Positions 1 through 6,331 of a stretch of 6,644 bases of DNA are shown piece by piece. A model generated the notes under the pieces. It was not told the DNA's origin and ran no database searches. It saw only the letters and a program-made list of their open reading frames with translations. The translations under genes were made by a program, and so were the position numbers. Source of the DNA: an uncultured Clostridia bacterium (lineage in GTDB: Bacteria; Bacillota; Clostridia; Oscillospirales; Acutalibacteraceae); contig CANOFK010000067.1 in the NCBI GenBank assembly GCA_947565265.1, positions 1-6,644 on the forward strand, in the 5' to 3' direction. The first letter of the stretch is position 1; each line of letters opens with the position of its first letter.

Positions 1-1610
1 GGGCGGATGGGCCGGGGCGGGATCTCCCCGCCGGTGGCCTCGATGGCGTCACCCTGGGAGATAGCGTAGCCAAACTCTGCCGCCTGGCCGTTGACCGTTA
101 CCAGGCCGGGGAAGGAATCACCCAGACGCTGGGCCAGGGTGAGGGCCGCCGCCTGCCCGGCCCGTGCCGGGGTGAAGTCAATGCGGTCGCCGGCCTGCAC
201 CAGGGTGCTGAACTCGGCCGGTTGGCCGTTAATGGCCATTTTGGCCTCGGCCCCAGGCATACCCCGGAGGAATTCCCGCTGGCCGTTAAGGGTGTAGGAC
301 AGGTTGGCCCCAGTACGGCCCATCATGTCGCCGTAGCGGTAGCCGTTCATCAGGAGCACATCCCGCAAACTCAGGCTGCCGTTGCGGAACAGCTTGGCGG
401 GCATACCGTTGAGGGTGACCATGTAGCTGTCGTTGATCATCCCCAAGGCCGCGGAGGCCCCGATGCCCAGGGGGGTTGCGTAGGCCGGGTCGTTTAACTC
501 CCAGTCCTCGGCCCAGGCGCTGGTGCCAAAATGGTTGCCTGCCAGGGCCACCCGAGCCTCGCTCATCTCCAACTCGGCCGCCACCAGTTGAGGCAGGCCC
601 TGCAGCTTGCTGCCGCCCCCGGCCAGGAACACCGCGGATGGCTGGCTGCCGTTGAGGGCGAGGATCTCGGTGGCAATCTCTTTGGCCAGCTTTTGGGCTG
701 CGGGGAGCAGGATATCGTACAGGTTCTCGCTGGATATTTCATGCTTGACGCCCAGGATGTCCGGGTATTGCAGGGGCTCTACGGAGCCCAGGCCCATTTT
801 CAGGCGCTCGCCGGTTTGGAAATCGACCAGCAGGCTGCGCATGAGCAGCTCGGTGATCTCATCCCCGGCCACGGTGGCCATGGTGTAGCCCACCACGCTG
901 CCCTCCCGGCAGACGGCAATGTCTGAGGTGCCCGCGCCGATATCCACCAGCACCAGGTTCAGCAGCCGGATGTCCGGGGGGATGGCGGCGTTGAGGGCGG
1001 CGATGGGCTCCAGCGTCAGGCTGGACACCTCCAGCCCCAGCCGGCCCGTGACCGCGTAGAGGCTTTCTACCACCCCGCTGGGCAGGAAGGTGGCCACCAC
1101 GTCTACCTCGAACACCTGGCCCCGGTGGTCCAGGAGGTTGGTCATGGGGTAGCCGTCTACGATATACTGCCGGGCGGTGTAGCCCACCATGTAGAAACGG
1201 CCCTGGCCGTTGCTCTCGCCGGCCAGCTTTTTTTCCGCCTCGGAAACCGCGCCGGCTTCCAACTGGCCGATAAGCTCTTCGCTGGCCTGGCGCAGTTCGT
1301 CAAATTGCAGGGTGAAACCCGCGCTTTGGGACTTGAGCGCCCGGCCTGCCGCGGCCACGCACACCCGGCTGAGGCGGACGCCGGCCCTTTCCTGAAGGCG
1401 GTTGGTCACCTCCCGTGCTGCCTGCGTTACCTGCTCGATCTCCACGATCTGCCCGTCCAGCATGGCCCGGCGGCCGTGCTCCTGCTCCTCAATGGCCTGC
1501 ACATGGAACCGGCCTTTTTCTACCCGGCCCAGCATCCCGATGATGCTGCGCGTGCCGATGTCCAGGGCGAATACTGTGCCTGCGTCCTGCTCTTTTAAGA
1601 CCTCCGGCAA
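1..1610 (-). CDS. Large FtsA-like actin-fold ATPase, C-terminus beyond the left edge
   Basis: 536 complete codons are open from a TTG start to the window edge. The actin/Hsp70-fold ATP site is visible in order: phosphate-1 loop FALDIGTRSIIGML (about residues 14-27), phosphate-2 loop LVDIGAGTSDIAV (221-233) and adenosine loop VFLAGGGSKLQGLP (327-340). The segment after residue 80 fits the FtsA 1C/SHS2-type insertion. FtsA itself has about 420 residues and anchors FtsZ to the membrane. This protein continues past residue 395 with an extra region in which an NGQxAEF...GDxI motif occurs twice (458-479 and 504-525), resembling small beta-grasp-like units. Clostridia carry such long FtsA-like proteins besides true FtsA, and their exact role is not established, so I give no gene symbol. 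The TTG start is chosen because an almost perfect Shine-Dalgarno sequence precedes it by 8 bases. Other possibilities are a PilM- or EutJ-type actin-fold protein. The fold is near certain; a division role is inference. Confidence 0.85.
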   Translation of the reverse strand, partial: MPEVLKEQDAGTVFALDIGTRSIIGMLGRVEKGRFHVQAIEEQEHGRRAMLDGQIVEIEQVTQAAREVTNRLQERAGVRLSRVCVAAAGRALKSQSAGFTLQFDELRQASEELIGQLEAGAVSEAEKKLAGESNGQGRFYMVGYTARQYIVDGYPMTNLLDHRGQVFEVDVVATFLPSGVVESLYAVTGRLGLEVSSLTLEPIAALNAAIPPDIRLLNLVLVDIGAGTSDIAVCREGSVVGYTMATVAGDEITELLMRSLLVDFQTGERLKMGLGSVEPLQYPDILGVKHEISSENLYDILLPAAQKLAKEIATEILALNGSQPSAVFLAGGGSKLQGLPQLVAAELEMSEARVALAGNHFGTSAWAEDWELNDPAYATPLGIGASAALGMINDSYMVTLNGMPAKLFRNGSLSLRDVLLMNGYRYGDMMGRTGANLSYTLNGQREFLRGMPGAEAKMAINGQPAEFSTLVQAGDRIDFTPARAGQAAALTLAQRLGDSFPGLVTVNGQAAEFGYAISQGDAIEATGGEIPPRPIR

Positions 1611-1613
1611 TGT

Positions 1614-1624
1614 GATCACCTCTT
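1614..1624 (-). promoter_or_regulatory. Ribosome binding site fixing a TTG start
   Basis: Read on the minus strand the bases are AAGAGGTGATC, which match the 16S anti-Shine-Dalgarno complement AGGAGGTGATC with one mismatch. The AGAGG core ends 8 bases before the TTG at 1610. A GTG at 1619 lies inside this site and so is unlikely to be the start. An ATG slightly further upstream is out of frame and stops at once. Confidence 0.75.
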
Positions 1625-1716
1625 AATCATCTTTTTCCTGTGGGGCTTTTGGCTATCCTTCCCATACGCCGGGCTTTTTAGCCGCTGGGGGCGTTGGCTG
1701 GGCCGGGAACCGAAAA

Positions 1717-1745
1717 CGGGCGGCCTAACACGCACAGGCCGCCCG
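1717..1745 (-). terminator. Rho-independent terminator after the chemoreceptor gene
   Basis: A perfect 10-bp stem (CGGGCGGCCT paired with AGGCCGCCCG) closes a 9-base loop. On the minus strand it is followed directly by TTTTCGG. It sits about 50 bases past the stop codon of the chemoreceptor gene and before the FtsA-like gene, so it separates the two. The T-run is short (four), so termination may be incomplete. The remaining bases up to the FtsA-like start show no convincing -35/-10 pair. Confidence 0.7.
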
Positions 1746-1793
1746 CTATCATTCTGTTATTTAAGCACCGCGGCTCCTAGCGCTGGCAGGCTC

Positions 1794-3569
1794 TCAGTAT
1801 TTGTCGTAGCCTGCGCCGCCGCTGAAGGAATCGACGGAACTGTCGTTGCTACGGGCAGGTGCGGAAATGCTGGCGGAAGAGCCCTCGTAGTCCCGCAGTT
1901 TGAAACGGCTCATCAACTGGTCCATGATCTGGGCCTGAGAGGACAACTGCTCGCTGGCGGCCGCGCTCTCCTCGCTGGTGGCGGAGTTGCTCTGCACCAC
2001 GGCGGAGATCTGGCTGATGCCCTCGCGGATCTGCTCAATGGACTCGGCCTGGTGCTCGGTGGTGTCGGCCACGTCGCCCATCTTGGCTACGGCGCCGTTG
2101 ACCATGCCCACGGTCTTATCCAGGGCCTCGGACACATCGGCCACATAGGCGCTGCCCTTCTGTACAGCGGCGATGGCGTGCTCGATGCGCTCTTTGGTGG
2201 CGCGGCTGGCTTCGTCGGACTTGGAGGCCAGCACACGGACCTCATCGGCCACAACGGCAAAGCCCTTGCCGGCTACGCCCGCCCGGGCGGCCTCTACGGC
2301 GGCGTTCAGGGCCAGGATATTGGTCTGGAACGCGATGTTGGAAATGGTATCGATAATGGTGCCCACCTCTTCGGCGGCGGCCTTAATGTCGTTCATGGCG
2401 CCTACGGTGCTCTGCATCAGGTCGCTGCACACGGTGATCTGGGCGCTGGCATCGTTAGACAACTGGCTGGAATCCCGGGCCAGGCTCACGCCTTCCTCGG
2501 CGCCCTGGGCGATCTCGGTAATGGTAGCGGACAACTCCTCGACCGCGCTGGCCTGCTGGGTAGCGCCCTGGGCCAGGGTCTGGGCGGAGTTGGAAACCTG
2601 GTCCGCACCGGAGGATACCTGGTCGGAGGAGGACTGGATCTGGCTGAGGGTGATGCTGAGGCTGCGGTTGATGCCGCGGATGGAGGCCAGCACCGCCTGC
2701 AGGGCGCCTACATAGTCCTCTTCCGCATTGGTACGCACATCAAAGTCGCCGTCGGCCATGGCTTTTAGGATACGGTTTACGTCGGCAATCACGTTGCCCA
2801 GCACCCGCTGGCTGGTTCGCAGGGCCTGGCACATATCGCCCAGTTCGTTTTTGCTCTCGAAGGTTACGGGGATATCCAGCTTGCCCTCGCTGTAGCCGAT
2901 CAGGGCAGTGCGGGCTTCCTCCACGGGGATGGTGATGTTGCGGATGATCTTCAGCTCCAGGAGCATGACCAGCAAGGTGGCCAGTACCAGCACCGCGATG
3001 ATGGACACGATGGAGATGGTGACCAGGTTGGCCTGCTGCTTGATGGTGTTGTCCTGGTCGGCGGTGATTTCGGTTTGCAGCTTGCTGGCAGCCTCGTCTA
3101 CCAAGTTCAGGGCAGGGGTGCATTCCTCCTGCAACTGGCGGATGGCTTCCTGCAGGTTGCCGCTGGTGGCGTTGGAGAGGATCTCGGGCACCACGGAACC
3201 CCAGGTCTGCACAGCGGATATGTAATTATTCAGCGCAGTTTCATCAGCCAATGCATGGATGGCACGCAGTTCGGTGATGTCGCTTTCCAGGGAGGACAGC
3301 TTTTCGCTGATGGTCTGGGAGGCGGTCTGCACACTGCTGGAATCAGGGGCCAGGGCTATGTCCCGCAGGTTACGGGCGGCCATGTTGACATTCAGCCGGC
3401 AGGTACGAACCAGGGTACTGGCCCGGACGTTGGTGTCAATGATCCTTTGGTAGCTGGACGACTGGATGTTCATGATCACCAGCGTAGCCACCACAATGGC
3501 GACACTGACCAAAATGGTGACGGCGAACCCCATGATAAGGCTCATCTTGATTTTCATGTTCTTGAGCAT
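1794..3569 (-). CDS. Transmembrane methyl-accepting chemotaxis protein
   Basis: A chemoreceptor of 591 residues that would signal to CheA/CheW and so to the flagellar motor. Domains in order: short basic N-terminus; membrane helix 1 (about 11-33); extracytoplasmic helical sensor (about 34-182) of the four-helix-bundle MCP type; membrane helix 2 (183-205); a HAMP domain starting at [11 protein letters not shown] and a second HAMP-like unit around [10 protein letters not shown] (about 260-310); then the coiled-coil signalling domain. The hairpin tip is clear ([20 protein letters not shown], then [11 protein letters not shown], about 412-445). Methylation-type segments occur near [10 protein letters not shown] (337-346) and [12 protein letters not shown] (531-542). 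The C-terminus is a Ser/Gly-rich tail without an NWETF-like CheR-binding pentapeptide. The residue before AGKGF is Val, where many receptors have Glu or Ala. The start ATG has an AAGGAGGAG site 7 bases upstream. The ligand cannot be told from sequence. Two consensus promoters lie upstream and a terminator downstream. Confidence 0.96.
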   Translation of the reverse strand: MLKNMKIKMSLIMGFAVTILVSVAIVVATLVIMNIQSSSYQRIIDTNVRASTLVRTCRLNVNMAARNLRDIALAPDSSSVQTASQTISEKLSSLESDITELRAIHALADETALNNYISAVQTWGSVVPEILSNATSGNLQEAIRQLQEECTPALNLVDEAASKLQTEITADQDNTIKQQANLVTISIVSIIAVLVLATLLVMLLELKIIRNITIPVEEARTALIGYSEGKLDIPVTFESKNELGDMCQALRTSQRVLGNVIADVNRILKAMADGDFDVRTNAEEDYVGALQAVLASIRGINRSLSITLSQIQSSSDQVSSGADQVSNSAQTLAQGATQQASAVEELSATITEIAQGAEEGVSLARDSSQLSNDASAQITVCSDLMQSTVGAMNDIKAAAEEVGTIIDTISNIAFQTNILALNAAVEAARAGVAGKGFAVVADEVRVLASKSDEASRATKERIEHAIAAVQKGSAYVADVSEALDKTVGMVNGAVAKMGDVADTTEHQAESIEQIREGISQISAVVQSNSATSEESAAASEQLSSQAQIMDQLMSRFKLRDYEGSSASISAPARSNDSSVDSFSGGAGYDKY

Positions 3570-3681
3570 GACTGCTCCTCCTTCTCTGTTCGTTTCTTAA
3601 AATTCACGGGTGCGGCGGGATAGAGGTTTTTCCGCCGTTTTCCGCATTTTCCCACTCAAGCGGCTGTCAACCTGCCCTCAT

Positions 3682-3710
3682 ATTATAAGCCTTTGGGCCC
3701 TGGTTGTCAA
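3682..3710 (-). promoter_or_regulatory. Perfect sigma-A promoter, proximal, for the chemoreceptor gene
   Basis: On the minus strand TTGACA (3710-3705) and TATAAT (3687-3682) are both full consensus, with a 17-base spacer. The predicted start near 3675 would give a leader of about 105 bases. That leader contains a small hairpin (3613-3620 paired with 3630-3637), which lacks a T-run and so is not a terminator. There is no match to the SigD/FliA flagellar promoter (TAAA...GCCGATAA), so this receptor gene appears to be transcribed by the housekeeping sigma factor. Confidence 0.88.
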
Positions 3711-3735
3711 TCATAGAAACCGGCCCGCGGCCTAA

Positions 3736-3838
3736 TTTTCCCTTGGCTCTCCCAGGAGTCCCCCCTACCCCGCACACCGGCCGGCCAGGCCCCGGCCAAG
3801 GGGGCTTTGCAGCCCAGTGCGGTTTGGGAAAACTCTAC
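3736..3838 (-). ncRNA. Candidate structured leader or small RNA between tandem promoters
   Basis: This stretch would be the first part of any transcript from the distal promoter (start near 3838). It codes for no credible protein but contains several perfect complementary pairs: 3736-3742 with 3826-3832 (7 bp), 3770-3775 with 3817-3822 (6 bp), a GGGCT hairpin at 3802-3815 (GCAA tetraloop on the minus strand), a GGCCGG hairpin at 3779-3797, and 3740-3747 with 3795-3802 (8 bp). The last pair cannot form together with several of the others, so alternative folds are possible. I compared it by eye with c-di-GMP, TPP, cobalamin, SRP and 6S RNA motifs and found no match. High GC makes chance pairing easier, so this is only a candidate. 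No good terminator follows, which favours a leader over a free small RNA. Confidence 0.3.
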
Positions 3839-3844
3839 TGATTT

Positions 3845-3873
3845 ATTATAGCGCCAAATGTGCCTGTTGTCAA
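3845..3873 (-). promoter_or_regulatory. Perfect sigma-A promoter, distal, with AT-rich upstream element
   Basis: On the minus strand TTGACA (3873-3868) and TATAAT (3850-3845) are both full consensus with a 17-base spacer, the same layout as the proximal promoter 163 bases away. Upstream of the -35 lies an AT-rich tract (about 3874-3889 on the plus strand, ATAAATTAAATTT) resembling an UP element, as seen at very strong promoters. Its transcript would start near 3838, cross the GC-rich region and could continue into the chemoreceptor gene. No convincing terminator separates this promoter from the end of the upstream ABC gene. Confidence 0.85.
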
Positions 3874-3910
3874 ACTATAAATTAAATTTCCAGTTATAAT
3901 TCCCTTCGGC

Positions 3911-4639
3911 TTATACGATATCGCCGAACCGGCCCTTGGCAACATCGCCTACGATCTTACCGTCCACCAGCGTAACCACCCGGCGGCGCATGATATTGAC
4001 GAACTGCTTGGCATGGGTGGACATGAGCACCGTGGTGCCCCGGCGGTTCATCTCCTCCAGCAGGTGCATGACGTCCCAGATGCTGTCGTCGTCCATCACG
4101 TCGGTGATCTTGTCCAGCACCAGGATGGGCGGGCTGTAGACAATGGCCTTGGCCAGCTCGATACGCCGGCACTCGCTGGCGGTGAACTCCGCGGGGTAGC
4201 GCTCTTCGCAGCCAGCCATGCCCACCAGGGCCAGGGCTTTGGAGATCAGCGGCCCGTCGGTAATGGCACCGCCCATTTTGCCGAACCGGCCGGGGGGGCA
4301 CAGGTTGTGGAATACCGTGGCATTGCGCACCAGTTGGGACTCCTGGGGGACCCGGCCAAAGACGTACTTCAACTGCTTTTCCTGCCGGCGGCTAAGCTTT
4401 GCCAGGTTTGCCCCGTCCAGGTAGACCGCCCCGCCGTCCGGCTGCAGGAGGCCGGAGATCAGGTTGAGCAGCGTGCTGCTGCCCGCCCCCCGGCTGCCTA
4501 CGAAGAACACGAACTCCCCCTGCCCGATGAGCAGGTTGACGTGGGAGAGGGTTTCGAAACGTCTTATGTCCTCTTTTTTGGGGCTCTTCCCAGAGCCTTT
4601 ATAGATTTTTGAAACATTTTCCAGTCGGATAGCGGGCAT
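3911..4639 (-). CDS. FtsE-like ABC protein with degenerate ATPase motifs (probable pseudo-ATPase)
   Basis: 242 residues, close to FtsE in length and in local sequence (GEFVFFVGSRGAG, NRRGTTVLMSTH, MRRRVVTLVDGKIV). FtsE is the ATPase partner of membrane FtsX in control of cell-wall hydrolases. Kept features: aromatic A-loop Tyr13, Q-loop Gln99, Walker B Asp176 and H-loop His209. Lost features: Walker A reads GSRGAGSST (48-56) with Ser54 in place of the nucleotide-binding Lys; the signature LSGGEQ reads FTASEC (152-157); and the Walker B catalytic Glu is Lys177 (ILVLDK). Residues 15-30 hold a basic insertion relative to FtsE. The frame is intact, so this looks like a maintained pseudoenzyme and not a decayed gene; that is inference. 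ATG 4639 is chosen where similarity begins, with GAGGAG 11 bases upstream. The same frame stays open far upstream, but there it is antisense to the peptidase gene. No ftsX lies next to it. Confidence 0.88.
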   Translation of the reverse strand: MPAIRLENVSKIYKGSGKSPKKEDIRRFETLSHVNLLIGQGEFVFFVGSRGAGSSTLLNLISGLLQPDGGAVYLDGANLAKLSRRQEKQLKYVFGRVPQESQLVRNATVFHNLCPPGRFGKMGGAITDGPLISKALALVGMAGCEERYPAEFTASECRRIELAKAIVYSPPILVLDKITDVMDDDSIWDVMHLLEEMNRRGTTVLMSTHAKQFVNIMRRRVVTLVDGKIVGDVAKGRFGDIV

Positions 4640-4733
4640 GGCCGCGGCATCTCCTCTACTATAATATATATGGTATACTTTATGTATGGGCAGGGTTGTG
4701 GGGCTGGATGGGGCGCCTGTTGCCACCACGCCC

Positions 4734-4762
4734 TTTACAAGCGGCGGTTTTTCTGGTATAAT
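4734..4762 (+). promoter_or_regulatory. Extended -10 promoter for the C39-like peptidase gene
   Basis: TTTACA (4734-4739), a 17-base spacer and TATAAT (4757-4762), with TG one base before the -10 (4754-4755). The start would be near 4769, leaving a leader of about 25 bases before the TTG at 4793. This placement rules out the upstream in-frame ATG at 4670 as the protein start. The divergent ABC gene begins at 4639. On its side I see AT-rich DNA (about 4657-4680) but no clear -35/-10 pair. Confidence 0.8.
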
Positions 4763-4781
4763 GCCGGTAATGACATTCTGT

Positions 4782-4787
4782 GGGAGG
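4782..4787 (+). promoter_or_regulatory. Ribosome binding site fixing the TTG start of the peptidase
   Basis: GGGAGG ends 5 bases before the TTG at 4793. The later in-frame ATG at 4847 has no comparable site, and the earlier ATG at 4670 lies upstream of the promoter. Confidence 0.72.
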
Positions 4788-4792
4788 TTCCC

Positions 4793-5728
4793 TTGCGATA
4801 CCCAACTGATACCCTGACAAATACCGGCGGGACCCGCCGTAAACGTATGGGCAGGCCGGTACTGCTTACCCTGGTACTGGCAGCCCTGTGTATAGGCGGC
4901 ATGGAGCTTGCCTTTTGCCGGTTTTATTCGCCGGCACTGTTCTACCGTGTTACCGGGCCGGTAGTACGGCCCTTTATAGCGGCGGCCGAGGCTGTGCAAA
5001 ACCAAGTGGCGCTGTGGCGGTTCCAGTATGCGCGGGACACGCTGGCGGCCCGGGTGGCCACCCAACTGGGCGGGTACCTTTCCCCCCGGCCGGTGCTTTT
5101 CCCCGCCCCCTACCAGCCGGTGGATCTGCCGGAACCGGAGGAGCCTGCCCCGCCGGCTGTAACGGAGTTCCAGCAGATAGGCGGGCACACGGTGCTGACC
5201 GGCGGGCTGCCCTGCATCTACTACAACCAGGGGGACGCGGCCTGGAAAGATAAGCCCTTTGGCAGCGACCCCATCGGCCCCTACGGCTGCGGGCCCACGG
5301 TGATGGCCATGGTGGTTTCCAGCATGACGGACCAGGCCATGGACCCGGCCCAGATGGCCGTATGGGCCTATGAGCACGACTACTGGTGCGCGGGCAGCGG
5401 GTCTTACCTGACCATTGTGGAGGGCACGGCCAAAGCCTTTGGCTTGCAGGGCAGCCTGCGCAAGCAATGCGATTTGCAGGCCCTTAAAAGCCAACTGGAC
5501 GGGGGTGGGATTGCCGTTGCCCTGATGGGGCCCGGACATTTTACCGATGTGGGGCATTTTATCATCATCCACGGCATGGCCCCGGACGGACGGCTGTTGA
5601 TTGCGGACCCGGCCAGCCGGGAGCGGAGCCTGGCCCTGTGGGACCCCGCCTTGATTTTGAAAGAGGCTACCCGGGAAGGGGAAGGGGTGCGGATGTGGTT
5701 TATCTCCCCGCCGGGGGAGGCGGGATAA
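4793..5728 (+). CDS. Membrane-anchored C39-like cysteine peptidase
   Basis: 311 residues from the TTG start. The N-terminus is basic (TRRKR, 14-18), followed by one hydrophobic helix (about 22-43) without an obvious signal peptidase site, so it is probably a signal anchor with the rest outside the cell. A linker region ends in a Pro/Glu-rich stretch (about 98-122). The C-terminal domain (about 140-305) fits the Peptidase_C39_2 family: YYNQGDAAW with Gln146 as a likely oxyanion residue, catalytic Cys166 in GPYGCGPTVMAM, His255 in VGHFIIIHG, and Asp272 in IADPAS. All expected catalytic residues are present. C39 relatives cleave peptides, classically double-glycine leaders when fused to ABC exporters. 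Stand-alone anchored forms are common in Firmicutes and mostly have no known substrate. No ABC exporter or leader peptide gene is seen here. It is a single-gene unit with its own promoter and terminator, divergent from the FtsE-like gene. Family assignment is confident; substrate is unknown. Confidence 0.92.
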   Translation: MRYPTDTLTNTGGTRRKRMGRPVLLTLVLAALCIGGMELAFCRFYSPALFYRVTGPVVRPFIAAAEAVQNQVALWRFQYARDTLAARVATQLGGYLSPRPVLFPAPYQPVDLPEPEEPAPPAVTEFQQIGGHTVLTGGLPCIYYNQGDAAWKDKPFGSDPIGPYGCGPTVMAMVVSSMTDQAMDPAQMAVWAYEHDYWCAGSGSYLTIVEGTAKAFGLQGSLRKQCDLQALKSQLDGGGIAVALMGPGHFTDVGHFIIIHGMAPDGRLLIADPASRERSLALWDPALILKEATREGEGVRMWFISPPGEAG

Positions 5729-5750
5729 GGGCCGGGTACCGGCTATATGT

Positions 5751-5783
5751 GGGCATTTCTTTTGGGAAATGCCCCTGTTTTTT
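5751..5783 (+). terminator. Rho-independent terminator after the peptidase gene
   Basis: A perfect 9-bp stem GGGCATTTC / GAAATGCCC closes a 6-base loop and is followed by CTG and then six T (5778-5783). It begins 22 bases past the peptidase stop codon. Confidence 0.88.
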
Positions 5784-5790
5784 GCTGCCG

Positions 5791-5812
5791 GGGCCCCTTT
5801 GCGGGCCCTTTT
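5791..5812 (+). terminator. Possible second hairpin terminator in tandem
   Basis: GGGCCC (5791-5796) and GGGCCC (5803-5808) are self-complementary and enclose a 6-base loop, followed by TTTT. It lies directly behind the stronger terminator and may be a backup. The stem is short and the DNA very GC-rich, so chance is possible. Confidence 0.4.
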
Positions 5813-5815
5813 GCT

Positions 5816-5844
5816 ATTATAGCACTATTTGGGGCCTGCAACAA
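5816..5844 (-). promoter_or_regulatory. Possible antisense promoter toward the peptidase gene
   Basis: On the minus strand TTGTTG (5844-5839) and TATAAT (5821-5816) are separated by 17 bases. The start would be near 5809, and transcription would run through the peptidase terminator region and antisense to its coding sequence. No minus-strand gene begins there; the next one starts at 4639. The -10 is consensus and the -35 is two bases off, so it may be an antisense start or a chance match. Confidence 0.35.
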
Positions 5845-5857
5845 GGGTTTTGGACGG

Positions 5858-5899
5858 AAAAAACCATAAAACGCGCCGCCGGCTGTTGGGCCGGCGGCG
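5858..5899 (-). terminator. Rho-independent terminator after the fliS-fliT-like genes
   Basis: A 10-bp GC-only stem (5874-5883 paired with 5890-5899) closes a 6-base loop. On the minus strand it is followed by CG, TTTT, ATGG and TTTTTT (down to 5858). It lies 37 bases past the stop codon of the FliT-like gene and ends the flagellar transcription unit. Confidence 0.85.
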
Positions 5900-5935
5900 G
5901 CTTTGCATATCCTGGCAGGGCCGGCTGGGGGCCGG

Positions 5936-6331
5936 CTACCGGAATGTATTGTAGAAAGACCTTTTCCCGCCAACGCTCAGGCTGACGCGCTTATCCGTTT
6001 CCTGGCAGCGTTGCAGCAGCCGCCGGTTTTGGGCCACCAGGGCGCACAGGGCGGTTTCCTCCGGCGCCTGCTGGGCCGCGCCCCTTAAGATCTCGTTGGC
6101 GCGGATGGCGTCCTCCTCGGACAGTTCCAACAGGCGCTGGCGCATCTGCTGGTTGATCTCTTGCAGCCGGTGGGCCGGTTCGTTGCGCATGGTCAGCAGC
6201 ATTTGCACCGACACCTCGTCCCGGCGCTCTACCGCCTCGGCCAGTTGCACGGTCAGGTCTTCAAACTCCATCAGCTTTACATATAGCTGCCTGGAGCGCA
6301 GCAGCAATTCATCCAACACACGGCCTTCCAT
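5936..6331 (-). CDS. FliT-like flagellar chaperone
   Basis: 131 residues, almost wholly alpha-helical and highly charged, with heptad-like stretches (for example LAEAVERRDEVSV and RLQEINQQMRQRLLEL) and no membrane segment. FliT proteins are small cytoplasmic helical chaperones that bind the filament cap protein FliD and pass it to the flagellar export apparatus; FlgN, with a similar build, serves the hook-junction proteins. Sequence similarity within these families is low, so the call rests mainly on size, composition and position directly after fliS, the usual fliD-fliS-fliT order. The ATG overlaps the fliS stop by one base (TGATG), which suggests translational coupling. An AAAGGAGG site lies 9 bases before it inside the fliS end. 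FlgN is the main alternative. A strong terminator follows. Confidence 0.65.
   Translation of the reverse strand: MEGRVLDELLLRSRQLYVKLMEFEDLTVQLAEAVERRDEVSVQMLLTMRNEPAHRLQEINQQMRQRLLELSEEDAIRANEILRGAAQQAPEETALCALVAQNRRLLQRCQETDKRVSLSVGGKRSFYNTFR

Noticed and set aside
91..1626. Plus-strand open frames opposite the FtsA-like gene
   Set aside because: The minus-strand frame is continuous over 536 codons with clear actin-fold motifs; the plus-strand frames overlap each other and show no recognisable protein.
2052..3623. Plus-strand open frames opposite the chemoreceptor gene
   Set aside because: They mirror the repetitive codon pattern of the coiled-coil coding strand and lack ribosome binding sites or family features.
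3641..3670. Third promoter using TTGACA at 3670-3665 on the minus strand
   Set aside because: No -10-like hexamer is found 16 to 18 bases downstream; the bases there are GC-rich.
3721..3840. c-di-GMP (GEMM-I) riboswitch upstream of the chemoreceptor gene
   Set aside because: A short GCAAAGCC stretch resembles part of the motif, but the conserved flanking segments and tetraloop/receptor are absent.
4663..4690. Sporulation sigma-type promoter for the FtsE-like gene (CATACATA on the minus strand)
   Set aside because: The spacing inside the element does not fit the sigma-G or sigma-K consensus, matches sigma-E only partly, and no -35 partner is visible.
4670..4792. N-terminal extension of the peptidase from an ATG at 4670
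   Set aside because: This ATG lies upstream of the extended -10 promoter at 4734-4762 and has no ribosome binding site, whereas the TTG at 4793 has a good one.
4640..5572. Long minus-strand open frame extending the FtsE-like gene upstream to a 553-residue protein
   Set aside because: The upstream 311 residues have no ABC similarity, are rich in Gly, His, Pro and Arg as is typical of antisense frames in GC-rich DNA, and lie opposite the well-supported C39-like peptidase gene. A ribosome binding site and the family start both point to 4639.
5743..5973. Short minus-strand frame of 76 codons between the peptidase and the flagellar genes
   Set aside because: It runs through two terminators and overlaps the end of the FliT-like gene, with no ribosome binding site and no recognisable sequence.
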